A stretch of 38,070 nucleotides of DNA, from contig NZ_VCDK01000012.1 in NCBI RefSeq assembly GCF_007995215.1, positions 1 through 38,070 on the forward strand. Reading direction: 5' to 3'. Each line of letters starts with the position of its first letter. Position 1 is the stretch's first letter. The stretch comes from Shimia ponticola (GTDB lineage: Bacteria; Pseudomonadota; Alphaproteobacteria; Rhodobacterales; Rhodobacteraceae). Under the pieces are notes generated by a model. That model did no database searches, was not told where the DNA came from, and saw only the letters and a list, made by a program, of their open reading frames with translations. Positions 6,499-12,906 of the stretch are shown piece after piece. Both the position numbers and the translations under genes were made by a program.

Positions 6499-6908
6499 GG
6501 GTGGGCCTCGGGTGTTTCGGCTGCGTCAGTGCCGACGGCCTGTGCCAGCGCGCATTCGGCAAGGTGGCAAAGGATGGCGGCGGCGGTGGGTCGGTTGATC
6601 AGCCACGCCACCGACGCAGTGGTCAGAATTTGGTCGGGTGTTTCCGTCTCATTTGGCGGGCGGCAAAACGCTCCGTGAGCAGAGGAGTGCGCGGCCCGTG
6701 CAGGGGCGCGGTGCGTTTTGCCGCCCATGTCTGGCGAAGGTCCCCACGCCTGCGCCGGACAAGCTGCTGTCGGTAAATTGATGTCCGGCCCGCCGTCGGT
6801 TTCGGGGAGAAACTCTGCGTTTACAGGAAGAGACGACGGGCCGGACGTCCGCAGGCTGGCAGGGCTTTGCCCGCCTTTGGATGGCTGTGTTTCGGCGGTT
6901 TCAGGCAT
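6495..6908 (-). CDS. Hypothetical early protein, disordered N-terminus
   Basis: 137 residues from the ATG at 6908 (MPETAETQPSKGG), which overlaps the end of the upstream gene by eight bases. A farther upstream ATG at 7064 lies inside that gene and is rejected. The first 85 residues are rich in Pro, Gly, Ser and Ala and probably unstructured. The last 45 (ILTTASVAWLINRPTAAAI and on) form one or two helices. No family recognised; coding confidence is moderate because the N-terminal composition is low in information. Confidence 0.45.
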   Translation of the reverse strand: MPETAETQPSKGGQSPASLRTSGPSSLPVNAEFLPETDGGPDINLPTAACPAQAWGPSPDMGGKTHRAPARAAHSSAHGAFCRPPNETETPDQILTTASVAWLINRPTAAAILCHLAECALAQAVGTDAAETPEAHP

Positions 6909-7194
6909 GGGCGCGACAATCCTCGGCCATGGCGCGCGCGGTGCGGCGTGCGGATTTGCACCATTCCTGTATCGCTGTGGACAGGCTGTCGGCCTCGCGG
7001 CAAATGCCAAGCACGTGGAACTGTGCAAAATGGCCCGCGATTGCCGGAATGCAGTGCCCGCCATTGTCGATCGCTGCGGCCTCGGCCATGGCGGTCAGTT
7101 GATCGGCGGGCGCGTGTGTGAGGATGTCGGCCAGTTCGAGGCGCATGGATGACAGGATCGCCGGGTTGTCGGGGGTCAGTGTCGGGTGCGTCAT
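6901..7194 (-). CDS. Hypothetical helical early protein
   Basis: 97 residues from the ATG at 7194 (MTHPTLTPDNPAIL), which overlaps the stop of the MerR-like gene as ATGA. The sequence is almost entirely helical: MRLELADILTHAPADQL, MAEAAAID, then a C-terminal basic helix EWCKSARRTARAMAEDCR. No family recognised. Its direct coupling to a MerR-type regulator suggests the two are made together. Confidence 0.6.
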   Translation of the reverse strand: MTHPTLTPDNPAILSSMRLELADILTHAPADQLTAMAEAAAIDNGGHCIPAIAGHFAQFHVLGICREADSLSTAIQEWCKSARRTARAMAEDCRAHA

Positions 7195-7574
7195 GGGTTT
7201 TGTGCCTCGATCGTCTCGCGCAGCCTGGTCGCGGCAAGGCATTGACACATTGCCATGTCTACGACTTGGGCACGTTTGTCCGACAGACGTTTGTCCAAAT
7301 CATCCAGGCTGACGACCAGCTGGCCGGCCCATAGGCTTTGGCCGATTTCTTCCAGTGACAGACCCGCGCGCTGCAGGAACAAAATGATCGAGATACGGCT
7401 TTCATCCTTTGCGGAGTAGAGCCTGCGCCCGGTTTCGGAGCGCGTCGGTGTGATCAGGCCCCGCTGTTCCCAATAACGCAACGTCCGTGCCGTCACCTGA
7501 TGGGTTGTCATGATGGTCGATATCGGCAAAAGGGCGTCCGTCGTCGCGGCAGCCTGAACGGTGGGTTCTGTCAT
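7191..7574 (-). CDS. MerR-family DNA-binding regulator
   Basis: 127 residues. Residues 19-60 read ISTIMTTHQVTARTLRYWEQ then RGLITPTRSETGRRLY, the MerR winged helix-turn-helix with its RTLRYWE recognition helix and GRRLY wing. Residues 65-125 form the MerR dimerisation helix (FLQRAGLSLEEIGQSL, DDLDKRLSDKRAQVVDM). Cys residues at 109 and 111 are too few and too close for the usual metal site, so the effector is unknown. It sits in the leftward early operon, overlapping genes on both sides by four bases. Start chosen by the ATGA overlap with the upstream gene. Confidence 0.85.
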   Translation of the reverse strand: MTEPTVQAAATTDALLPISTIMTTHQVTARTLRYWEQRGLITPTRSETGRRLYSAKDESRISIILFLQRAGLSLEEIGQSLWAGQLVVSLDDLDKRLSDKRAQVVDMAMCQCLAATRLRETIEAQNP

Positions 7575-7924
7575 TCCGGGACCTCGCAGATTTTGGGGCG
7601 TTGCGGCACAACCAGCTTGCGGTGTTCACCGACAATCAGGTGGCGCAGGTCATGCGCGCGGGCGGCTTCTGTGGAGCCGGGGCGGTGCGCCTCGATCACG
7701 CAACAGGCGGCAATGGCGGTGGCGTCGTCATGCATCGTTGTGTCGGCGACGATGCCGCGCGCCCATCGCAGGCCGGGTTCCGAGATTAGGTCATCGAGGC
7801 TGCCGACCTCGGCCAGTGCGATGGCGACAAGGGCTATGGGTGTTTCGTAGCAAAGGCGCGACCAGATGCCGAGGTCGAGGATTGCTGCGGCCCGATGCCG
7901 TTTTTGGTGTTCACTAGCTGTCAT
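7571..7924 (-). CDS. Hypothetical early protein
   Basis: 117 residues from the ATG at 7924 (MTASEHQKRHRAAA), which overlaps the upstream stop as ATGA. The sequence contains IWSRLCYETPIALVAIALAE, then GIVADTTMHDDATAIAACC and EAHRPGSTEAARAHDLRHL: a compact helical protein with several His/Asp residues. No family recognised. Ends by overlapping the MerR-like start. Confidence 0.6.
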   Translation of the reverse strand: MTASEHQKRHRAAAILDLGIWSRLCYETPIALVAIALAEVGSLDDLISEPGLRWARGIVADTTMHDDATAIAACCVIEAHRPGSTEAARAHDLRHLIVGEHRKLVVPQRPKICEVPE

Positions 7925-8157
7925 TGTGCTTGACCCACTAATGTCAGGGTTATGCTGGCAGTGCCGAGAACGATCAGGAACAGGCCTGTCACGATCATCG
8001 CGGCGCACAAAGCCAACCCCCAAAAAGGGGTTGGTCGTGGCGGATCCTGCAGCATCGTCGGGATCGGCACGCGGGCGCAGGTCTGGTGAGCCTGTGATGC
8101 AGGTCCGAAAGTGTGTTGGAGTGTGGATTGCTCGGTTTTCAGTTTCTGAGCGCGCAT
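7921..8157 (-). CDS. Small single-pass membrane protein
   Basis: 78 residues starting MRAQKLKTEQ. Residues 46-73 (FWGLALCAAMIVTGLFLIVL and on) are a strong transmembrane helix near the C-terminus, preceded by a polar N-terminal region that would be cytoplasmic if the positive-inside rule holds. It starts two bases after the stop of the upstream gene. Role unknown; candidates include superinfection exclusion or early membrane effects. Confidence 0.6.
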   Translation of the reverse strand: MRAQKLKTEQSTLQHTFGPASQAHQTCARVPIPTMLQDPPRPTPFWGLALCAAMIVTGLFLIVLGTASITLTLVGQAQ

Positions 8158-8159
8158 GA

Positions 8160-8426
8160 TCAGAAACCGCTTGCCAAAACGGTCAGGGTCATGCCTGCGC
8201 CGGCGAAGGACAAAAAGCCAACCGTGATGCCCAGCAGAAGATAGTCGCAGGCGGTTGCGAGGCGTTTGATCCGACGGTCGCGGCGCGTCGCTCGGTTCAA
8301 GGCGATGGCATTGAACGGGTATGGATCGCGCGCAGCCTTAAATTGTATTAGCGTTGCGGGCTGTTTTACACTTTTCTTCGCGTCGTATGTCGTAGGACAT
8401 AGCAAGTCGTGCCGATGTTGATGCAT
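8160..8426 (-). CDS. Small membrane protein, first gene of the leftward early operon
   Basis: 88 residues from the ATG at 8426 (MHQHRHDLLCP), preceded by GGGGAGGG at a good distance. Residues 64-85 (YLLLGITVGFLSFAGAGMTL) form a transmembrane helix; the N-terminal two thirds is basic (NRATRRDRRIKRL) and cytoplasmic by prediction. It is the promoter-proximal gene behind the operator-controlled leftward promoter, so it should be among the first products after infection or induction. Function unknown. Confidence 0.65.
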   Translation of the reverse strand: MHQHRHDLLCPTTYDAKKSVKQPATLIQFKAARDPYPFNAIALNRATRRDRRIKRLATACDYLLLGITVGFLSFAGAGMTLTVLASGF

Positions 8427-8449
8427 GGTGCCCTCCCCTGTTGGGGTAG

Positions 8450-8501
8450 GCATAATGGGAATAAAGTTCCCACGTCAACAAAAATCGGAAACTTTTGTCC
8501 C
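8450..8501 (-). promoter_or_regulatory. Leftward early promoter (PL-like) with two repressor operators
   Basis: On the minus strand TTGACG (8478-8473) is a good -35. The 15-bp operator GGGAACTTTATTCCC (8471-8457) fills the following 17-base spacer almost exactly, and the -10 would fall near 8456-8450 (ATTATGC, weak). A second, poorer operator GGGACAAAAGTTTCC (8501-8487) lies upstream of the -35. The first leftward gene starts at 8426 after a short leader with a strong ribosome site. The layout matches that of the rightward promoter at 8978-9023, so one repressor should silence both. Confidence 0.75.
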
Positions 8502-8560
8502 GTTTCAGTTTAAAGCTGTATCGAGTCAGCGGGTTTTTGCCGCGCAGAAACGGGGTGAAT

Positions 8561-8719
8561 ATGCATTACAGCATTGGCGATTTAATCGTTTTTTGGGTTG
8601 CAAGGGCGACCGGTCAGCGCCTGGCGGTTGTCAGTCGGTGGTTCCGGTGGCGTTCAAAGCGGCAGCGACCGTCGGGCGATAGTCTAACGGAATGTCATTC
8701 AGATCGCCGCGATATATAA
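8561..8719 (+). CDS. Possible 52-residue protein antisense to the repressor 3' end
   Basis: An ATG at 8561 with GGGGTGA five bases upstream opens a frame reading MHYSIGDLIVFWVARATG and then a very basic stretch (RWFRWRSKRQRP). It points away from the leftward promoter and overlaps the repressor 3' end on the other strand by 89 bases. It could be a small basic protein expressed divergently, or simply an open frame by chance. Only the ribosome site and placement support it. Confidence 0.2.
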   Translation: MHYSIGDLIVFWVARATGQRLAVVSRWFRWRSKRQRPSGDSLTECHSDRRDI

Positions 8720-8942
8720 AGTCCAGACCAAAACCGTAAAGCTGGGCTAGTGTTTCACCATGTTGAATGGCAAGGCCTTTTTCCCCGCGCTCGACCTTTG
8801 ACATCGTGCTGCGGTCTAGTCCGATGATTTCCGCAAGCTGCGTTTGGGTCAGCCCAAGCACCGAGCGGATCGCGGCGATGCGTGGCGCAACGCGGGCGGG
8901 ATGGCTTTCTCGGGGTGCTAAGGATCGTGTGTCTTGTGTCAT
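8631..8942 (-). CDS. XRE-family phage repressor (CI-like)
   Basis: 103 residues from the ATG at 8942; a GTG at 8957 would add five. Residues 22-56 are a classic lambda-repressor-type helix-turn-helix: IRSVLGLTQTQLAEIIGL then DRSTMSKVERGEKGL. The C-terminal 45 residues (LYGFGLDFIYRGDLNDIP) are a short tail, with no S24 self-cleaving peptidase domain. It is flanked on both sides by copies of one palindromic operator, making it the evident candidate for the lysogenic repressor. Without a peptidase domain, induction must come by another route, such as an antirepressor or protein competition. Divergent from the Cro-like gene at 9032. Confidence 0.85.
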   Translation of the reverse strand: MTQDTRSLAPRESHPARVAPRIAAIRSVLGLTQTQLAEIIGLDRSTMSKVERGEKGLAIQHGETLAQLYGFGLDFIYRGDLNDIPLDYRPTVAAALNATGTTD

Positions 8943-8977
8943 GTGGCGACCCACCACGCGCGGACGATATGACGCAA

Positions 8978-9023
8978 GCGAACAAAGTTCCCTATTGACG
9001 ATGGGAACTTTGTTCCCTTACCA
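8978..9023 (+). promoter_or_regulatory. Rightward early promoter (PR-like) with two repressor operators
   Basis: The -35 TTGACG (8995-9000) is followed by a 17-base spacer (9001-9017) that contains the perfect palindrome GGGAAC-TTT-GTTCCC (9003-9017). The -10 position is TTACCA (9018-9023), weak. A second operator, GCGAACAAAGTTCCC (8978-8992; one mismatch from the palindrome), sits two bases upstream of the -35. The two operators also form a perfect 12-bp inverted repeat around the -35. The next gene's ATG is only eight bases beyond the -10 position and has no ribosome site. Confidence 0.8.
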
Positions 9024-9031
9024 ATTGCTGC

Positions 9032-9328
9032 ATGACACAATTTTCCACAATCCGGGATATTGCCAACGTGTGGCCATCGCATGCGGCTTTTGCCGCAGCG
9101 GTCGTCAAGCAAGTCGATCAAGGGTTGAATGCCGAGGCTGTAAGAAAGTGGGTGCCGAAAAACAGCATCCCTTCCAAATACTGGCAGGCCGTCGTCGCGG
9201 CAGCGCACCAGGTGGGTGCGGATGTCACCGCCGATACCTTGATGCAGATCCATGCCGCGCAAATTAATCGCGCGACGATCAAGCCCTCGACTTGCGTTCC
9301 GGAGCATTTTGAAAAGGGCCTTAAATGA
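9032..9328 (+). CDS. Cro-like DNA-binding protein, probably translated leaderless
   Basis: 98 residues. Residues 12-60 (VWPSHAAFAAAVVKQ, then AEAVRKWVPKNSIPSKYW) match the small phage helix-turn-helix family in which a helix ending VRKW-xxNSIP recognises DNA and is followed by A-K-A-G-VTAD-L. It is the first rightward gene, divergent from the repressor, as Cro or CII is in lambdoid phages. The ATG lies within ten bases of the predicted -10 and has no Shine-Dalgarno, so the message may be leaderless. The final residues overlap the next start (ATGA at 9325-9328). Confidence 0.75.
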   Translation: MTQFSTIRDIANVWPSHAAFAAAVVKQVDQGLNAEAVRKWVPKNSIPSKYWQAVVAAAHQVGADVTADTLMQIHAAQINRATIKPSTCVPEHFEKGLK

Positions 9329-9720
9329 CATTTCGCACACCTCCGCCGGGTTATGCCTATCTTGTGCCGGTCCATGCTGGCACGCCTGACGTGCCGCATG
9401 CCACAGGAACGAATTCCGGACACCAATCCGCTGGTTTTGCGTCGCAAGCGCCTGCCGCTTTTGGCGCGCAGCGTGGCGCGCAGCAGCGCATGCTGGAACA
9501 GTTCCGCGCCCAGACCCCTGCCCGCTGGCAAGCGTTCTTGCATGCACATTTCAGCAGTGCAGCGGAGGTCGCGGTTTTCTTTGATGTTGATGACAAGACG
9601 GGCCGCAATTGGTGGAATGGGAACCGGCGGCCTTCGGTCGACAAGGCGTTGTTTGCCCATGTCACGCACGGCGACGCTTATCTCGAATTCATGGCCCCAG
9701 AGGCCGCGTTGCGCGCCTGA
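9325..9720 (+). CDS. Phage DNA-binding/regulatory protein (putative)
   Basis: 131 residues. The first 45 are Pro/Gly-rich (TPPPGYAYLVPVHAG). Residues 60-125 contain TPARWQAFLHAHFSS, AAEVAVFFDVDDKTGRNWW and NGNRRPSVDKALFAHV. The latter has the shape of a helix-turn-helix in which AEVA-FFDVDDKTGRNWWNG is the turn and recognition helix, seen in alphaproteobacterial phage early regulators. Coupled to the Cro-like gene by ATGA overlap. DNA binding is inferred from pattern. Confidence 0.65.
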   Translation: MTFRTPPPGYAYLVPVHAGTPDVPHATGTNSGHQSAGFASQAPAAFGAQRGAQQRMLEQFRAQTPARWQAFLHAHFSSAAEVAVFFDVDDKTGRNWWNGNRRPSVDKALFAHVTHGDAYLEFMAPEAALRA

Positions 9721-9844
9721 TGATGGTTGCGGTGCATATCTGTCCGCTGGCGCGCCTCGGACAATTGTCCGGCGCGGTGTCCGGAACGTGTTCCCGCGTT
9801 ATGAAAGTTTTTCATAGAGCCCGGATTGCATCGGAGGTCCCATC
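9721..9844 (+). other. Gap without a confident gene
   Basis: 124 bases. A frame beginning at the overlapping ATG 9720 (MMVAVHICPLARL) is open but runs on through the next gene with an Arg/Ser/Pro-rich composition typical of an out-of-frame reading, so I do not call it. CGGACAATTGTCCG near 9758-9771 is a perfect 14-bp palindrome and could be a protein site. The ribosome site GGAGG for the next gene lies at the end. Confidence 0.4.
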
Positions 9845-10078
9845 ATGCCGACCCGATATTTGCGCGGCAATTGCCGTCCCTGCCCGGCCTGTGCGCTGCG
9901 CCAAGAGGATCAGGTCCGGTTTGTCCTGCGCGCCAAGGTCCCGTGCAATGTCTGTGCTGGCGAAGGCATCATCGCGCTGTCACCTGCCGAAATCTATGAC
10001 GCGCAGCTGGCCGCAGCGCGCGACCTCTATTGGTCGGACCCTGCCCGCGCCCGCGATGCCGGTTGGGCGGCGGGATGA
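9845..10078 (+). CDS. Small zinc-finger protein (two CxxC pairs)
   Basis: 77 residues starting MPTRYLRGN, with GGAGG eight bases upstream. It has CRPCPAC near residue 10-16 and PCNVCAGEG near residue 34-42: two cysteine pairs like the knuckles of DnaJ-type or rubredoxin-like zinc domains. The rest is a helix (LSPAEIYDAQLAAARDLYW). In phage early regions such proteins often regulate replication or transcription, but this family is not one I can name. Confidence 0.7.
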   Translation: MPTRYLRGNCRPCPACALRQEDQVRFVLRAKVPCNVCAGEGIIALSPAEIYDAQLAAARDLYWSDPARARDAGWAAG

Positions 10079-10311
10079 TGCGGCGTGTTCTGATGTTTTG
10101 AATTTCGCGGGCCGACTTGGCCTGCGATCCGTGACGGCCTTGGTTTGGTTTCGTGGGCCAAGGTCGTGCTGGGCTGCCGCAAAATGGTGGTCCGTTGCTG
10201 CGCCTACATTTCCTCCCGTAGGTGCCTGCCTCAATGACTTGCCCCGGCTCCGCGCGCTTACTTCCAAGGTCTGGCGTGCGGGTCGGGGTCTTTTTTGTGG
10301 CGGAGTGCAGC
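10079..10311 (+). other. Gap of 233 bases with an uncertain small frame
   Basis: No confident gene. A frame from the ATG at 10056 to the TGA at 10319 (88 codons, beginning MPVGRRDDAACSDVLNF) stays open across the whole gap and would overlap the next start by eight bases. It lacks a ribosome site, is unusually rich in Trp and Arg, and cannot be distinguished from chance. CCTTGG (10138-10143) and CCAAGG (10158-10163) could form a weak hairpin. Confidence 0.3.
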
Positions 10312-10794
10312 ATGCCTGACGTGATCAACAGCCGCGAACGCCGATTGATCGATGCGGAGTTGGCCAAGGGCCGCGTGACGCGTGTTCCGGCGGGCAAAAT
10401 GGCCACGGCTGTGGATTTCCAGTGGGTGTCCAGTGGAAAGCGATCGGGGCGATTGGAGGCGGTCGAGGCCCAGCCGCGCAAGTCGTTGGATTTTCGGCGG
10501 CGCACCTATCCAAAGGTCGCGCGGCGGCGCGAACGTGTTGCTGAATTGATCGCCGCGTTCTGGACGCCGCCCGAGATTGCCGCCGAGCTGGGCATATCTG
10601 TGGCGATGGTGAATTCCGACAAAATGGAGCTTGGCCTGCGCGTGCCGCGTAACGCGTCCACGCTGCGCCGCGTGCTGACCGCTTATCAGCCCGGAGTGAC
10701 GGCGATTGATCTGTCGCGGCGTTTGGGTGTTGCGCCCAGCACGGTGCGCAAGGCGTTGGGTGATTTGAGGGCGCGGGGGTTGATCGATGTGTGA
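10312..10794 (+). CDS. DNA-binding protein with two helix-turn-helix segments
   Basis: 160 residues from the ATG at 10312, with GGAG seven bases upstream; a farther ATG at 10222 is rejected. The N-terminal 70 residues are basic. Residues 74-100 (RERVAELIAAFWTPPEIAAE then LGISVAMVNSDKMELGL) form one helix-turn-helix. Residues 120-158 (TAIDLSRRLGVAPSTVRKAL and GDLRARGLI) form a second one of the winged MarR/replication-terminator style. Located among early genes directly before the methyltransferase, which it overlaps by eight bases. Probably a regulator or replication accessory protein. Confidence 0.7.
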   Translation: MPDVINSRERRLIDAELAKGRVTRVPAGKMATAVDFQWVSSGKRSGRLEAVEAQPRKSLDFRRRTYPKVARRRERVAELIAAFWTPPEIAAELGISVAMVNSDKMELGLRVPRNASTLRRVLTAYQPGVTAIDLSRRLGVAPSTVRKALGDLRARGLIDV

Positions 10795-11452
10795 CCCGTG
10801 GGTCCGGAAAGAGGTCATCGGCGATTGCGTTCTTTATCAGGGCGATTGTAGAAACGTTATGCCTGCATTGGATAAGTTCGATGCGATTGTGACCGACCCG
10901 CCTTATGGGATTGGGGCAGACAAAGGCGTAGGGAAATATGGAAAGCTTAAAGCAGGCGCCCAGAGGTGGGATGATTGCGCGCCAGATGTGTCGTGGGTTG
11001 CGAAATATCCTGCGATAATTTGGGGTGGGAACTATTTTGGGTTGCCTGCAAGCCGTGCTTTTCTTGTTTGGGACAAAGGCGCGGGATTTAAGGGGCGCGA
11101 CTTCGCTGAATGCGAGCTTGCATGGTGCAGCTTTGACGCAAACGCAAGAATTTTTTCCCGCGACCCTCTGGCAAGCGGCGATTATCGCGGGAAGCAGCAC
11201 CCCACGCAAAAACCCATCGCGCTTATGCAATGGTGCCTTGGCTTCCTGCCAGGTGCTGAAACCATACTTGACCCGTTCATGGGAAGCGGAACAACCCTAG
11301 TCGCCTGCGCAAAGCTGGGCCGCAAAGGCATCGGGATCGAACTGGACGCTGAGTATTTCGACATAGCATATCGGCGTGTCGAGGAGGCTTATCGCCAACC
11401 CGATTTGTTTGTTTCCGCGCCTTCGGGCCCACAGCAAATGGGGTTCCTGTGA
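10787..11452 (+). CDS. DNA N6-adenine/N4-cytosine methyltransferase (beta-class order)
   Basis: 221 residues. Catalytic motif IV is DPPYGIG (residues 38-44), and the SAM-binding motif I follows later as ILDPFMGSGTTLVACAKLG. That order (IV before I) is the beta class. HPTQKP just before motif I is the usual motif X. A short central region after motif IV holds the likely target-recognition segment. No partner nuclease is present, so it is an orphan enzyme expected to mask phage DNA from host restriction or to adjust regulation. The ATG overlaps the upstream gene by eight bases. The recognition sequence cannot be read from the protein. Confidence 0.9.
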   Translation: MCDPWVRKEVIGDCVLYQGDCRNVMPALDKFDAIVTDPPYGIGADKGVGKYGKLKAGAQRWDDCAPDVSWVAKYPAIIWGGNYFGLPASRAFLVWDKGAGFKGRDFAECELAWCSFDANARIFSRDPLASGDYRGKQHPTQKPIALMQWCLGFLPGAETILDPFMGSGTTLVACAKLGRKGIGIELDAEYFDIAYRRVEEAYRQPDLFVSAPSGPQQMGFL

Positions 11453-12246
11453 CTGCGCGCGGTGGCAGATCGGCTGCCGTGATGGCGCAGCGGCATGAGC
11501 CGCCGGACAGTCTCGATTTTTTTCCGACGCCGCCGTGGGCGGTGCGCGCGCTCTTGGCCAAACTCGACGCCATGGATGAGCCGATGCATCTTCAGGTCGC
11601 CTGCGATCCGATGGCTGGCGAGGGCGATATCGTGCGCACATTGCCGGATCGGTTTGACCGCGTGATCGGGCGCGATGTATTCGACTATTCCGCGACTTGG
11701 CGTGCCGGGCACATCTGTGATCTTGGCGTTGAGGATTTCCTGTTGAACGGGCGCAGATCCTCCGATGACGACGCGCCGGACTGGATCATTTCAAATCCGC
11801 CGTTCCGGCTGGCCACGGAATGCGTGCATGCCGCCTATGCACAGGCGCGGCGTGGCTTTGCGTTTCTGCTGCGGACCGCCTGGTTCGAGGGTCAAGAGCG
11901 CGCCGACACGATATTTTCCGAACGCCCGCCGACACATGCCTTTCACTTTGCAAGCCGCGTGGTGATGCACAAGGGGCGGCTGCGGCGACCTGGCATTGTC
12001 TATTTTTGCCCGCATGACGGCAAGGACAAGACGGCCTCGACGGCCACGGCCTACACGTGGGTCATTTGGCGTTTTGCCGATGTTGCCAATGACGGCATGT
12101 ATCGCGGAGGCTGGATTTCCGAGGCGCGTGCCACATTCGAGCGCCCGGGCGATTATCCGCCATTGCCGCCGTCAGAGGTCCCGTTTCGGATGCCTGCGCG
12201 TGATGCGTCAAGCGGGCGCGCTGCGCCACAGGCGGTGCTGATATGA
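11449..12246 (+). CDS. Second SAM-dependent methyltransferase-like protein
   Basis: 265 residues from a GTG overlapping the upstream stop (GTGA); an ATG at 11482 is an alternative start. It has DFFPTPPWAVRALL near residue 24, then ACDPMAGEGDIVRTL (SAM-binding motif I, DP-AGEG), GRDVFDY with the acidic end of the second strand, and DWIISNPPFRLA (motif IV, NPPF). The order I before IV is that of gamma-type N6-adenine methyltransferases. Sequences with this FFPTP-W opening are frequent in phage genomes, directly next to other methyltransferases. Target (DNA base or other) is not certain. Confidence 0.8.
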   Translation: MTARGGRSAAVMAQRHEPPDSLDFFPTPPWAVRALLAKLDAMDEPMHLQVACDPMAGEGDIVRTLPDRFDRVIGRDVFDYSATWRAGHICDLGVEDFLLNGRRSSDDDAPDWIISNPPFRLATECVHAAYAQARRGFAFLLRTAWFEGQERADTIFSERPPTHAFHFASRVVMHKGRLRRPGIVYFCPHDGKDKTASTATAYTWVIWRFADVANDGMYRGGWISEARATFERPGDYPPLPPSEVPFRMPARDASSGRAAPQAVLI

Positions 12247-12896
12247 CCGCGCTGACAGAGCGCCGCGATGCGGCGGTGGTAGAGATCGAGACGGGCGCGC
12301 CATTGCCGGACTATCCGGTCGAGTTGGTGGCGGGTGATTTCACCGGGCACAAATTCGTGATGATGCATCATGTTCTCTATTTCCAGAGCCGTCTGCACAC
12401 GCGCGCCGATCTGGATGTCAGGGGCGCGGCGTTGGAGCTCTTTATGGTGTGCCAGCAACGCACGCCGCTTGGCACATTGCCCGTGGATGAGGAGGAAATC
12501 GCGCAGCTGATCCGCGTGCCGCTGCCCACGTGGCGCAGCCTGATGAACCGCAAGATCACGCCATTGCACAAGTGGTCGCGATATCAGGTCGATGGCGAGC
12601 CTGTGTTTGGGCACAAGGTGGTCATTGATGTGTGCCGCGCCGCTTTGACGGCCTCGGAGGCGCGCAAGGCGCGCAGCAGCGGCGAGAGTGAGCGCAACAA
12701 GTTGAAAACTCTTAAGCGACTCCTGTCAGAGGCGGGCGTGCCTCATGAGTTGGTCGATGACCCCGACTTTGTGATCCGTTGCCATGACTGGCTGACCAAG
12801 AATTTCACCGGGCGCAGGCAAGGCGCGCGTTTCGACGCTGTTTTACAACAACTTTTCCGGGTGGCCGGGATCGAACACCGCATCATCCGAGACTGA
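12243..12896 (+). CDS. DUF1376-like phage replication protein (putative initiator)
   Basis: 217 residues, start overlapping the upstream stop (ATGA). Residues 40-115 (HHVLYFQSRLHTRADLDVRG, LELFMVCQQRTP, LGTLPVDEEEIAQLIRVPLP, W-SLMNRKITPLHKW) follow the DUF1376 layout: a helix, then W/G-x-LP-D, a short winged domain and a final I-xL--W. DUF1376 proteins sit in phage replication modules next to helicase loaders. The C-terminal 80 residues are basic and helical. Placement just upstream of AT-rich TATATCG repeats supports a replication role. No helicase or DnaC-type ATPase is evident nearby. Confidence 0.6.
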   Translation: MTALTERRDAAVVEIETGAPLPDYPVELVAGDFTGHKFVMMHHVLYFQSRLHTRADLDVRGAALELFMVCQQRTPLGTLPVDEEEIAQLIRVPLPTWRSLMNRKITPLHKWSRYQVDGEPVFGHKVVIDVCRAALTASEARKARSSGESERNKLKTLKRLLSEAGVPHELVDDPDFVIRCHDWLTKNFTGRRQGARFDAVLQQLFRVAGIEHRIIRD

Positions 12897-12906
12897 GGGG
12901 GCAGTT

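Noticed and set aside
9609-10319. A 236-codon plus-strand frame through the zinc-finger gene
   Set aside because: Its middle part overlaps a real gene in another frame and reads as Arg/Ser/Pro-rich noise; only the last 88 codons are mentioned as uncertain.
10325-11230. A 301-codon minus-strand frame opposite the DNA-binding and methyltransferase genes
   Set aside because: Antisense shadow of two genes with clear motifs; Pro/Arg/His-rich and without a ribosome site.
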